In this document: positions 7,944 through 16,060 of the stretch, in pieces
How the letters are laid out: each line of letters starts with the position of its first letter
Numbering within the stretch: position 1 is the stretch's first letter
Origin: JBNJEM01 sp051745935
Lineage (GTDB): Bacteria > Planctomycetota > Planctomycetia > Pirellulales > Pirellulaceae
Direction: 5' to 3'
NCBI GenBank assembly: GCA_051745935.1
Contig: JBNJEM010000079.1
Location: 1-17,922, forward strand
DNA length: 17,922 nucleotides
The notes under the pieces: model-generated
What the model was told of the DNA's origin: nothing
Databases searched by the model: none
What the model saw: the letters and a program-made list of their open reading frames with translations, nothing else
Translations under genes and position numbers: made by a program

Positions 7944-9125
7944 GACCGCGGCTATTTCTCCGGTAGCGGCCACAGAACCCCGGATGGTCGCAAGGGCCGG
8001 ATCTGGACGTCGGGAACACTCTCGCACAACCTGGTGGTCGTGGATGAAGCCGACCAGGCTCGTAACCAGTGCGGCTCCAACCTGGAGCTGTTCGGCGCCG
8101 CTCCCGGCGTCGAAGTGGTCGAGGCCTCGGCATTCGCCGCCTATCCGCAATGTGACGACTACCGCCGTACCTGTGTGATGATACAGGCCCCGGATGGCCG
8201 GAACTACGCAGTGGACCTCTTTCGGGTCACGGGTGGAAAAACCCACCAGTACGCGTTCCACGCCAACGGCTCACTGGCGGACCTGAAGCCGGCGCGACCC
8301 GCGCCGCAGCCGGTGGACTTGTCCGATGCCTGGAGCTTGTGGGTGGAACGGCCGCGCGCCGTCACGCCGAAGACGCCGCATACCTTCACCTGGCGGTATC
8401 ACGAGACAAGCCTGGACCTGATGATGCTCAATACCATCGACACCGTGCAGCGAATCATCATCACCGACGCGCCGGGCTGGAGGAACCATAGGGAAGCCGC
8501 ACGGGGTCGTCCACCCGTCCAGCAGATACTGGTCGAAAACCGCGCCCGGGATGACGCAGCCATGCTGACGACCCAGTATGCCGCGGTGATCGTGCCCTAT
8601 CAATCGGACGCTTCGCCCGTGGTCGCCGCGCGGTTGCTGGCAAACGACGCGGAAACGGGCGTCATCGCCGTCGAGGTGCGTCTCGCCGGGCGCACCGACT
8701 ACATTGTCTCGACCATGGATCAAGAGCAGCGCCGCTATGGCCCGGTGACCGTCGCCGGGCGGTTCGCCTTGGTGTCCGTGGACGACGAGGGCCGCGCCAT
8801 TCAGGGCTATCTGCTTGCCGGCGGTGAGCTGGAGTGCGGTGAGCTGAAGATCCGCTTGCCGGAACCGAGCACGACGTTGAAGGTGCGATCCGTTTCGGAC
8901 CGCACCTTCCAACTGGCCGAGCGATTGCCGTCCGGAGCGGCCGGCGCCGGCGGCTACCTGCTGGCTCGCGGTCCCGTGCCGATGTCTGAAACGGCCCCCC
9001 GCCCCCGAACCGGCTTTGAGATCGAGTCCTCCAAGGCCGACTCGATCACCGTCCGCGACTACCCCGTGGTCGAGTGCGACGAAGTGGACGTGTTACACTC
9101 GAGCTGGCGGGGCCCTAAACAATAA
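7944..9125 (+). pseudogene. Heparinase II/III-like protein, C-terminal part only
   Basis: The frame starts abruptly with DRGYFSGSGHR and continues through WTSGTLSHNLVVVDEADQ, the typical entry into the beta-sandwich domain of heparinase II/III-type lyases. It then runs for about 360 residues with no stop until TAA 9123-9125. The roughly 300-400-residue alpha-toroid catalytic half is absent; the frame instead begins within 60 bp of the MazF-like gene's stop. GTG 8034 could start an ORF but lies inside the conserved motif, so it is not a natural start. The ancestral enzyme would have been an exported lyase of acidic polysaccharides. This fragment is very unlikely to be active. Confidence 0.75.
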
Positions 9126-9172
9126 GCGGCTTGTGAATCGTCGCTGGCCCACCGCGAGAAAAAAACAGGGAG

Positions 9173-9450
9173 GTGCCGTTTCATATTCTCACGTGGTCTT
9201 CGGGCGACGCTCGTCGGCGTCGTGCTTGCGGCTCCAGCGGCGGCGCTCGAGAAGGCCGGGGCGGGGTGTCTTCGTACCCCATGGCGTGGAGATCGACCTC
9301 GGCGCCGAGCGCGCCCTTTCAATTCCGGCCGGAGTGACGCTGGCCGGAACGCGGGGAAAGAGCGGATCATCTGACGCGAGCCCGTGCACCACCAGATTCG
9401 GCCGAATGTTCACAGCCGCCGGCTTGGCCGGGAAGATCGTCGGCGAATGA
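9173..9450 (+). pseudogene. Frameshifted secreted right-handed beta-helix protein fragment
   Basis: GGGAGG lies next to a GTG at 9173. A hydrophobic signal-like stretch (ATLVGVVLAAPAAALE) is read in a different frame at 9204-9251. Then, after a G-rich run at 9258-9267, a third frame carries VFVPHGVEIDL and LSIPAGVTLAGTRG. The last part resembles the first turns of pectate-lyase-like beta-helix proteins. At least two frame changes and the abrupt end at 9450 (the usual family is several hundred residues) mark a dead gene. It follows the heparinase fragment by about 50 bp, as in an operon. From 9451 to 9731 nothing else is recognisable. Confidence 0.55.
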
Positions 9451-9731
9451 CGGTTCGGCCGCGAAAGTTCCTCCAGTCAAGCGGAAACTTCGTCGATAAA
9501 CTCAAATCGGACAGGGACTTGCAGCCCGGCGACGCCACTTTCATTCGGTGGTGCGTTCTGGTAGTCTGACGCACTCAGCTTTACTGGCCCCGACGGTGGC
9601 AACCGGATTTCCGCCCATTCCCACACGCAAATCGGGAAAATGACGATAGTGACATGGGAGCGTCGCAATACGCAGCCCGAAACTAACGGATGAACAATGA
9701 TAGATGCTAACCTGCGTCAAGGAGATGACCC

Positions 9732-10502
9732 ATGAGCCAACCCGGGCCAATTTCCAAAGCGTTGGAATTGCCCAGCGGTGCCCGCTTTTACAAGTGCGCG
9801 CTGCAGGTGAATCCATTTGAGTACCTTCGCAAGCAGCAACAGCAGACCGGCTATGCCAACGAGAGCGACTACAACGCCGCAATTGTTCGAGCATGCCGAC
9901 AGAACGGCATCGAAGTGATCGCGACAATGGATCATTATCGCGTGGCTTCCTCGGAAAGCCTGCGTAGGGCCGCGGAAGATGCCGGAATTCACGTATTTCC
10001 TGGATTTGAGGCGGTTACAAAGGATGGCGTTCACATCCTTTGCCTATTTGACGCTGATCTCGAGGTGGCCGCAATGGAGCGGATCATTGGCGATTGCGGG
10101 GTGTACAACGACAATACAGCCTCGCCAGTTGGGCAGTACGATGTGGAGGAATTCTTGAAGAAGGCGTGGTCATGGGGTGGAATCTGCATTGCGGCCCACG
10201 TGGTGATGCCGCGGGGCGGACTCCTCGGAAAACTTTCCGGGAAACCGCGGGTGAACGCGTGGCGTTCACCGCACTTGTTGGCGTGCGCGATATCCGGGGC
10301 AGTGAAAGATGTTCGGGACGACTTACGACCGATCCTTGAAAACAAGAATGCGGATCATAAGCGCGAGCGTCGCGTGGCTGTAGTCAATGCGCGGGATGTG
10401 AATGACCCCGAGGACGTGGCACGAGACGAGTTTTCGTGCTTTATCAAGATGTCGGAAGTATATTCCAGGCGGTTGGATTCTTCCGGGTGGAAAGCGGCCT
10501 GA
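9732..10502 (+). CDS. PHP-domain N-terminal half of a split PHP-ATPase (TrlF-like)
   Basis: AAGGAG precedes this ATG by about 8 nt. The protein resembles a PHP phosphoesterase domain: a strand in place of the usual HxH (CALQVNPF), VIATMDHY for the TDH motif, FPGFEAVTKDGVHILCLF, and IAAHVVMPRGG near residue 160. The first metal-binding His pair is replaced by Gln/Asn, so catalysis is doubtful. The last 13 residues (244-256) are encoded by an inserted 100-bp element, and the frame stops at TGA 10500-10502. The same frame is open again from 10503 into the downstream ATPase, so this is one original gene of about 890 residues with one nonsense codon. It could be a pseudogene, a read-through product or a separate working half. 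Confidence 0.7.
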   Translation: MSQPGPISKALELPSGARFYKCALQVNPFEYLRKQQQQTGYANESDYNAAIVRACRQNGIEVIATMDHYRVASSESLRRAAEDAGIHVFPGFEAVTKDGVHILCLFDADLEVAAMERIIGDCGVYNDNTASPVGQYDVEEFLKKAWSWGGICIAAHVVMPRGGLLGKLSGKPRVNAWRSPHLLACAISGAVKDVRDDLRPILENKNADHKRERRVAVVNARDVNDPEDVARDEFSCFIKMSEVYSRRLDSSGWKAA

Positions 10503-10560
10503 CGCAAGCCGTCCTCCCGTTGGTCGGACTCGCGGCGGAGAAAGTCATTCGCGACCGGTA
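10461..10560 (+). mobile_element. 100-bp TA-flanked miniature element, copy 1, inside the PHP-ATPase gene
   Basis: This segment begins TATTCCAGGCGG and ends GCGACCGGTA, with TA at 10459-10460 and 10561-10562 as the likely target duplication. It matches the reverse complement of 13760-13866 nearly base for base, apart from a missing GACGC unit, two missing end bases and a few substitutions. Ends of type TATTYC(A)GG plus a TA target suggest a MITE mobilised by an IS630/Tc1-type transposase, which is not present here. Removing 102 bp rejoins GAA-GTA-ACT-GTG in frame, supporting recent insertion. Confidence 0.8.
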
Positions 10561-10565
10561 TAACT

Positions 10566-12512
10566 GTGCGAGGCTTGCGGCAGGCATTCCTCGACCCGGA
10601 GTCGCGGATACGGATCAGTGGCGACCCCGATCCGGACCAGCACACCGAGATTCGGGCGATGGCCTGGCAAGGAGGGTTCCTGGACGGGACGGCGATTCAT
10701 TTTAACGAAAACCTGAATGTGCTTGTGGGCGGTCGAGGAACCGGCAAGTCAACGATCGTTGAGAGCTTACGATACGTGCTCGGACTTGAACCGATTGGGG
10801 AAGAGGCGACAAAGGCCCACGAAGGTGTTGTCCGCGGAGTGCTCACCAGCGGCACCAAGATTTCGCTCCTTGTCCGTTCGCATCGGCCGTCTCGACGAGA
10901 GTACCTGATCGAGCGTACGGTCCCGAATCCGTCGGTTGTAAGAGACGACACTGGCGACGTTCTCACGCTGACACCAATGGAGGTCGTGCCCCAGGTGGAA
11001 GTATACGGTCAACACGAAATATCCGAGTTGTCCAAGAGCCCCGACAAGCGGACGCGATTGCTTGATCGGTTCGTCGATGAAGACCCCGGTTTGGCTGGGC
11101 GCAAGAGGGATGTGGGGCGGGAACTGGAGAAATCTCGGGCTCGAATTCTCGACGTGCATGAGGAAATGAAACAGATCGAGGAACGACTGGCTTCTCTCCC
11201 TGCAATCGAAGAAAAACTGAAACGTTTCAAGGACGCCGGTCTGGATGAACAGCTCAAGGAACGAAGCCTAATTGTCCGTGAAGAGCAAGTGCTGAAGACC
11301 GCTTCGGGAAGGATCGAGCCGTTTCGCGAGGTGTTGGACCAAATGCAGCGTGGACTAGCCATCGACTGCGCGTTCCTTTCGGATAGGGCGATAGAAGGAC
11401 TGCCGGGGCGGGAAATACTTGTGGAAGCTAGATCGGTACTGGAAAGACTGAGCCAGGACCTGGAGAAGATTGCCGCGGAGATGGTGAAGGTCATTGCCCG
11501 GTCGGATGAGCGCCTTGAAGCGGTCCACGCCAAGTGGGTTGAACATAAAAGGAGTGCGGATGAGGCGTACGAGAGAATCCTTCGGGAACTTCAAAAGGCG
11601 AAGGTGGACGGCGCGGAGTTCATTCGGGTTCGCGAGCAGGTCGAGCAACTTCGGCCATTGAAGGAAAAGCAAATGGCATTCCAACGCCATGAAGGAGAAT
11701 ATGCATCCCACCGGCGAAACCTGTTGGCTGAGTGGGAAGACGTGAAGTCGGAACAGTTTCGGCGACTGGCGAAGGCTGCGAAGAAGGTAAGCAAGCAACT
11801 CGCGGAGCGTGTTCGCGTGAAGGTAACCGCCGCGGGAAACCGGTCTCCCTTGTCACAGCTCTTGCGAGAGCGTGTCGGAGGCCGGCTATCCGAGGCGATC
11901 GACGCATTGGAGTCGCGCGACGATCTTTCTCTTTCCGCATTCGCCGGCGCATGCAGGAAAGGTCGCGAGGAGCTTGCCCAAGAGTTTGAAATCCCCCTGG
12001 CACAAGCGGAAAGGATCACACAGGCTCCCGCGGAAGTGATTATGCGGATTGAGGAATTGGATTTGTCGCCAACGACCGAAATCGAACTGAACGTTGCCGG
12101 AGAGGACCAGCCGGCTGCTTGGCGGAAACTTGACGAACTCTCGACGGGGCAGAAGGCCACCGCGGTCCTCTTGCTGCTGCTACTGGAGTCGGAGGCACCC
12201 CTGATCGTGGACCAGCCGGAGGACGACTTGGACAACCGCTTCATTACGGATGGCGTGGTACCGAAGATGCGGGAGGAGAAACGGTTGCGACAGTTCGTGT
12301 TCGCAACACACAATGCAAACATACCGGTCCTTGGTGACGCGGAGCTTATCTTGGGACTGAAGGCATCGGGGGAAGCGGGGCAAGGCAAGGCCGAGATACC
12401 GATTGAACACATGGGCTCGATTGATGCAAAGCCCGTGTGCGACCTAGTTGAAGAGCTTCTCGAAGGTGGAAAAGACGCATTCGAAACGCGCCGACTCAAA
12501 TACGGATTCTAA
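10566..12512 (+). CDS. SMC/ABC-like ATPase half of the split PHP-ATPase (TrlF-like)
   Basis: Walker A is GGRGTGKST (near residue 55). A long charged coiled-coil follows (about 180-430). Near the C-terminus come the ABC-type signature LSTGQKA, Walker B PLIVDQPEDDLD and a FATHNANIPV segment with the switch His. This is the SMC-like layout of ATPases in anti-phage and DNA-repair systems. GTG 10566 has no ribosome site. LRQAFLDPESRIR at the start is the natural continuation of the PHP half, so the true gene start is 9732; ATG 10659 is another possible internal start. The stop is 11 nt before the next gene, implying an operon. All ATPase motifs are intact. Confidence 0.85.
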   Translation: MRGLRQAFLDPESRIRISGDPDPDQHTEIRAMAWQGGFLDGTAIHFNENLNVLVGGRGTGKSTIVESLRYVLGLEPIGEEATKAHEGVVRGVLTSGTKISLLVRSHRPSRREYLIERTVPNPSVVRDDTGDVLTLTPMEVVPQVEVYGQHEISELSKSPDKRTRLLDRFVDEDPGLAGRKRDVGRELEKSRARILDVHEEMKQIEERLASLPAIEEKLKRFKDAGLDEQLKERSLIVREEQVLKTASGRIEPFREVLDQMQRGLAIDCAFLSDRAIEGLPGREILVEARSVLERLSQDLEKIAAEMVKVIARSDERLEAVHAKWVEHKRSADEAYERILRELQKAKVDGAEFIRVREQVEQLRPLKEKQMAFQRHEGEYASHRRNLLAEWEDVKSEQFRRLAKAAKKVSKQLAERVRVKVTAAGNRSPLSQLLRERVGGRLSEAIDALESRDDLSLSAFAGACRKGREELAQEFEIPLAQAERITQAPAEVIMRIEELDLSPTTEIELNVAGEDQPAAWRKLDELSTGQKATAVLLLLLLESEAPLIVDQPEDDLDNRFITDGVVPKMREEKRLRQFVFATHNANIPVLGDAELILGLKASGEAGQGKAEIPIEHMGSIDAKPVCDLVEELLEGGKDAFETRRLKYGF

Positions 12513-12523
12513 AGGACCTTGCC

Positions 12524-13750
12524 ATGACTCGGACCGAACTCCTCGAGATTATTAAGAACGGAGAGAACTCTGGTGTCGAATTCAAGCGGGATACCATCGA
12601 GAACCGGGCTCTTGCGAAGGAGTTGGTCGCGTTTGCGAATGTCGCCGGTGGAAGGGTCTTGCTCGGCGTGGAAGATGACGGAACTATCGTGGGAATCACG
12701 CGAGGGGACTTGGAGGAGTGGGTGATAACCGCGTGCCGCGACAAAATTCGCCCGGAGATGATACCGTACTACGAGGTCGTCAAAGACGTGGAACCTGGCA
12801 AAGACGTGGCCGTGGTACGGGTTGAACGTGGCTGGACAGTTCAGCACGCGTGGCACAACCAGCATAGAACGTACTACGTGCGCGTGGGTACTTTGAGCCG
12901 GGAAGCAAGCCCAGAAGGGCTGGAAAGGCTTTTTCAGCAACGAGGTTCGTTTCGGCTGGAGATACGCGCCGTTTCGGGCACATCACTCGACAATTTGGAC
13001 CGCCGAAGATTGCGGGACTATTTTGGTCGAGTCCGACAACAGCCTGTGCCAGATGACGAGGACACGGAGGGGTGGCGGAAACTTCTTGTCAACACTGAGA
13101 TCATGGTCGAGGAAGATCTGGCTACACCAGCAACGGTAGCGGGAGTGCTTCTGTTTGGCAAAAAGCCCAACCGGTTTCTTCCGCAAGCGGGAATAGATGC
13201 CGCGGCTTATCCCGGAAAAGAGAAGGATTACGCCGCCAAGGAGAGAAACACATTGCGAGGCGCGCTCACGGCCCTATTGGGAGCTGATGGCTCGGGAGAA
13301 GCCGTGGTATTGGACAATGGAATCGTTGAACAGGCCGTGGATTTCGTTCGACGGAATACAGAGGTATCCGCCGGACTGGAGGAAGGCTCTCGCCGGAAGG
13401 AACGATGGACTTATCCATCGGAATCCGTGCGGGAAGCGATTGTGAACGCAGTGGTCCATCGCGACTACCTGTTGTCAAGCACGACCATTGAACTGTCGGT
13501 ATATGAAGACCGCCTGGAGATTGTGTCCCCCGGTCGCTTGCCAAATGGCATCACCCCAGAGCGGATGAGAACAGGTTGTCGAGCTGCACGCAATCAGTTG
13601 CTGAAGGACGTGATGCGCGATTACGGGTATCTAGAACATATGGGGATGGGGATACCTCGCAAGATCGTCAAGGGAATGCTCTCGCACAATGGCACGGAGC
13701 CTGAACTAATTGAAGACGGTGAGCAGTTCATCGTTAGGCTTTGGAAGTAG
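12524..13750 (+). CDS. AlbA_2 (Schlafen-type) protein with GHKL-like C-terminal domain
   Basis: This 408-residue protein starts with an AlbA_2 domain: GVEFKRD, then ELVAFANVAGGRVLLGVEDDGTIVGI, and YYVRVG near residue 125. The C-terminal third has WTYPSESVREAIVNAVVHRDY followed by RLEIVSPGRLPNGI, the N-box and G1-like motifs of the ATP-binding domain that often follows AlbA_2 in so-called RecG-like regulators. AlbA_2 is thought to bind nucleic acid, and related Schlafen domains cleave RNA; which applies here cannot be told. AAAGGA precedes the ATG by about 8 nt, and the gap to the ATPase gene is 11 nt, so they are cotranscribed. The gene is intact. I infer that it senses or acts together with the PHP-ATPase. 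Confidence 0.85.
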   Translation: MTRTELLEIIKNGENSGVEFKRDTIENRALAKELVAFANVAGGRVLLGVEDDGTIVGITRGDLEEWVITACRDKIRPEMIPYYEVVKDVEPGKDVAVVRVERGWTVQHAWHNQHRTYYVRVGTLSREASPEGLERLFQQRGSFRLEIRAVSGTSLDNLDRRRLRDYFGRVRQQPVPDDEDTEGWRKLLVNTEIMVEEDLATPATVAGVLLFGKKPNRFLPQAGIDAAAYPGKEKDYAAKERNTLRGALTALLGADGSGEAVVLDNGIVEQAVDFVRRNTEVSAGLEEGSRRKERWTYPSESVREAIVNAVVHRDYLLSSTTIELSVYEDRLEIVSPGRLPNGITPERMRTGCRAARNQLLKDVMRDYGYLEHMGMGIPRKIVKGMLSHNGTEPELIEDGEQFIVRLWK

Positions 13751-13759
13751 GACGCGATA

Positions 13760-13866
13760 TATTCCGGTCGCGGATGACTTTCTCCGCCGCGAGTCCGACC
13801 AACGGGAGGACGGCTTGCGTCGCGTCGGGCGGCCTTCCAGCCGGAAAAATCCAACCGCCTGAAATA
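13760..13866 (-). mobile_element. 107-bp miniature element, copy 2, inverted relative to copy 1
   Basis: The + strand begins TATTCCGGTCGC and ends CCGCCTGAAATA, flanked by TA at 13758-13759 and 13867-13868. It begins 9 bp after the AlbA_2 gene's stop. The minus strand matches 10461-10560, including a stretch of about 45 bases (CGCAAGCCGTCCTCCCGTTG and onward) with no difference. It carries a doubled GACGC where copy 1 has one unit, and CGA where copy 1 has the TGA stop. Confidence 0.8.
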
Positions 13867-13999
13867 TATTCCGCGTGACCTCAGCCGCTGGCCGTGGCAA
13901 GAACGCGAAACCGATCGATCGGACGGAGAGTGAGGGCGGGAGGCGCCGATGAATTGGTAAAATTGGTGATCAGCGGCGGCCATTCCTCGGAACGTCGAT

Positions 14000-14422
14000 A
14001 TGGACACTCAGACCTTCGAACGTTGGCTCGTCAGCGAGATGCAGGAGATCTTGCCGCGAACGACGTCGACGCCGCCCTTCACCGTCTGGTGCGATCCGGA
14101 CCGGCAGTGGCTGAAGAAGAATCTGGAAGTGGAGGACTGCCTGACGATCGAAGAGGTGCTGGACGGAGAGACCTTGAAAAAGGCGACCCGTGCGCGGGGG
14201 TTGATTGCCGTCTACGGCAAGGAGTTCGACCGGCACGACGGCGAGGTTGCCGCTCAGGCTGATGCGTCGCACCAGGCTCTGTTTTGGCGGTAACTGAAGC
14301 ATGCGGAAGCGGAGCTGAGCGAGCTGTGCGAGGGCAAGCGCCAGGAACGGCTGGAAGAGCTGCCCGTCAACGCCTACCCCACCGTAGGCGAAGTGCTCGG
14401 CGATGGGCGGCAGGTGGACTGA
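14000..14422 (+). pseudogene. Decayed ORF with PglZ-like N-terminus
   Basis: The first 40 residues (TFERWLVSEMQEIL, then PPFTVWCDPDRQWL) resemble the start of PglZ-type proteins of BREX phage-defence systems. After WL the text changes to an unrelated helical, charged segment (EEVLDGETLKKATRARGLIA). This suggests that two distant coding pieces were joined by deletion. TAA at 14291-14293 interrupts the frame; it is one change from CAA. The same frame then continues with KHAEAELSELCEGK and LPVNAYPTVGEVLGDG to TGA 14420-14422. An intact PglZ is several hundred residues. I do not recognise the family of the second segment. Confidence 0.4.
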
Positions 14423-14823
14423 CCAACACAAGGAGCGAAGCTATGACGATTTACACGACGAGAGGACGACTGTGACATGCGATCACGACCATCCCCGGCG
14501 GCCGTCGGATGCATGGGAAACAGCGGTGGAGAGTCCGCCAGCGGCCGCTGGCCCGATCTTTGACCCTCGCGTTGACGGACATCATCGCCGCCATCGAACG
14601 CCGTTATGAAGGGCATTTGCGGCTACGGAATCGCGGCCGGACCATCTCCCCGGCCACCGATTTGGTGTTGACACGAAGTATCAGCGTAATGTACACGGCT
14701 GCAATTGACGCTTGTTGTAAACATTGTACAATACCTATGGCATGGTGGGCGTGTAGCGTCATGGATGGTGCTTTTTGTATGTATTGTCATCGTTGACGTG
14801 TGTGCGTGGAAAGGAGAGGTCCG
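14423..14823. other. Intergenic stretch with degenerate coding traces and the xre leader
   Basis: After the PglZ-like remnant, AAGGAG precedes an ATG at 14443 that encodes only MTIYTTRGRL. A neighbouring frame continues with TCDHDHPRRP, so a small gene has probably been frameshifted here. I see no intact ORF. The right part holds the xre promoter, listed separately. Confidence 0.35.
14705..14732 (+). promoter_or_regulatory. xre promoter with overlapping dyad operator
   Basis: TTGACG (14705-14710) and TACAAT (14727-14732) are 16 bp apart. The spacer and -10 contain TTGTA-N7-TACAA (14715-14731), and ATTGTACAAT (14723-14732) is a perfect 10-bp palindrome. A further TTGTA lies at 14775-14779. 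Dyads over the -10 fit autorepression by the Xre protein encoded downstream. The leader would be about 85 nt. Confidence 0.55.
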
Positions 14824-15192
14824 ATGCAAAATCGTTTTGGCGAATTCCTCAAAGAGCTTCGCATGCGTGCGGGTGTGACCTTGAGGGAATTTTGCCTGCA
14901 AAATCAACTCGACCCAGGCAATTACAGCCGAATTGAGAGAGGTGTCTTTCGCCCGCCACAGGGCCATGAGAAATTAGAGAAATATGCGATCGCATTGGGG
15001 GTGCAGCGTGGATCCGATGACTGGGTCAAGCTGTTTGACCTGGCTTCAGCGGGGCGCGGTGAGATTCCGGAAGACATTTTATCTGATGACGAACTAGCTG
15101 ATAAATTGCCAGTATTGTTTAGAACCATGCGGGCAAGACAAATATCTCCGGAAAAACTTGATGAGTTTATTGAGACGATTCGGAGGAGCTGA
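14824..15192 (+). CDS. Xre-family helix-turn-helix repressor (ImmR-like)
   Basis: This 122-residue protein has an N-terminal HTH_3 domain at about residues 4-60 (GEFLKELRMRAGVTLREFC, then DPGNYSRIERGVFRPP), followed by a short C-terminal helical region. I chose ATG 14824 because AGGAGAGG lies just upstream; GTG 14800 would put that site inside the gene. The stop is immediately followed by the GTG of an ImmA-type protease, the classic repressor-antirepressor-protease pair of integrative elements and of Xre-COG2856 modules. It probably represses its own promoter. AT-richer codon use than in the neighbouring genes hints at a separate origin. Confidence 0.88.
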   Translation: MQNRFGEFLKELRMRAGVTLREFCLQNQLDPGNYSRIERGVFRPPQGHEKLEKYAIALGVQRGSDDWVKLFDLASAGRGEIPEDILSDDELADKLPVLFRTMRARQISPEKLDEFIETIRRS

Positions 15193-15795
15193 GTGTCCCA
15201 GTTTAAGGCGCCTTATATCTCCAAAGGGGAGCTGGTAAAGCAGGCTGAATCCTTTTTGCAGGAACACCATCCCTCACGAGACTTGCCAATTCCAATAGAA
15301 AACATTGTTGAGTTTCGCTTTAACCTGGACATCGTGCCTGTTCCAGGTTTGCACAATTACGACATTGTGGCCTACATCACACATGACCAAAAAGAGATCC
15401 GAGTCGATCAATATGTACTTGAGTCACGAACGAACCGATATCGGTTTAGCTTGGCCCATGAGCTGGGGCACTTGATCTTGCACCCGGAGCTTTTTGAATA
15501 CCTGAAGTTTAGGGATGCTGCGGAGTGGAAAAACGTAATGACCACGTCAATACCAGAAAAGGAGTACCGCTACCTGGAGTTCCATGCGAATTTCTTTGCT
15601 GGACTAGTGCTGGTCCCACAAAACGAGCTCTCGTATGTGCTTGAGAAGTGTCGAGCCAAAGCTGCACACTATGGCCTCGATCTTGAGGACCAATACGACG
15701 GGGGCTGGGAAGCAATCGAGGAATATATTGGTCGCGAATTCTTGGTTTCTTCTGCCGTCATTCACCGACGCTTGGAATATGATGGATTGCGATAG
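15193..15795 (+). CDS. ImmA/IrrE-family metallopeptidase
   Basis: This 200-residue protein contains the zinc-protease motif His89-Glu90-Leu-Gly-His93 in SLAHELGHLILHPE. A likely third ligand is Glu129 in YLEFHANFFAGLVLVP. The N-terminal half (LPIPIENIVE, then LDIVPVPG) fits the COG2856 fold, and the length is normal. The start is a GTG directly after the xre TGA with GGAGGA upstream, so translation is coupled. Family members cleave the partner Xre repressor on a stress or signal cue. Here the partner is presumably the protein encoded just upstream. The operon ends at a strong terminator. Confidence 0.9.
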   Translation: MSQFKAPYISKGELVKQAESFLQEHHPSRDLPIPIENIVEFRFNLDIVPVPGLHNYDIVAYITHDQKEIRVDQYVLESRTNRYRFSLAHELGHLILHPELFEYLKFRDAAEWKNVMTTSIPEKEYRYLEFHANFFAGLVLVPQNELSYVLEKCRAKAAHYGLDLEDQYDGGWEAIEEYIGREFLVSSAVIHRRLEYDGLR

Positions 15796-15854
15796 ATCAA
15801 ACATAAAGGCATTGGTTGGCGCGGGGCAACCTCTTGAATTTAGCACGAAGCGAG

Positions 15855-15888
15855 CGGCGGGTAGCGTAAAGGTTGCCCGCCGTTTTTT
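15855..15888 (+). terminator. Intrinsic terminator of the xre-immA operon
   Basis: CGGCGGGTAGC and GTTGCCCGCCG form an 11-bp stem with two G-T type pairs and a 6-nt loop, followed by six T residues. It lies about 60 bp after the immA stop. Confidence 0.85.
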
Positions 15889-16060
15889 GTTGCTCAGAAG
15901 GGCAGGTGTCACTGACGCCTGGAAAGAGGGGGGGGGGAACGGCATTTGACAGACGGGAAGGGCAAATTGCCGACTTTTGGTAAGCGTACGCGAGCACCAT
16001 TGTTGACGGCTGGCCTATTCTGAGGGTTTTCGGAGAACGCAATCAGAAAGGAGCCAGACG

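Noticed and set aside
8271..8912. 213-codon minus-strand frame
   Set aside because: It is the shadow of the heparinase fragment, with His/Arg/Gly-rich composition and no ribosome site.
10436..10705. 89-codon + frame running through the MITE and into the ATPase
   Set aside because: It is out of frame with both gene halves, and its translation is only the element plus shadow sequence.
11591..12499. 302-codon open frame on the minus strand
   Set aside because: It is antisense to the ATPase, whose Walker and signature motifs are clear. The translation is Ser/Arg-rich with no motif.
13621..14007. 128-codon minus-strand frame
   Set aside because: It is a composite of antisense AlbA_2 sequence and the MITE copy, with no independent coding signal.
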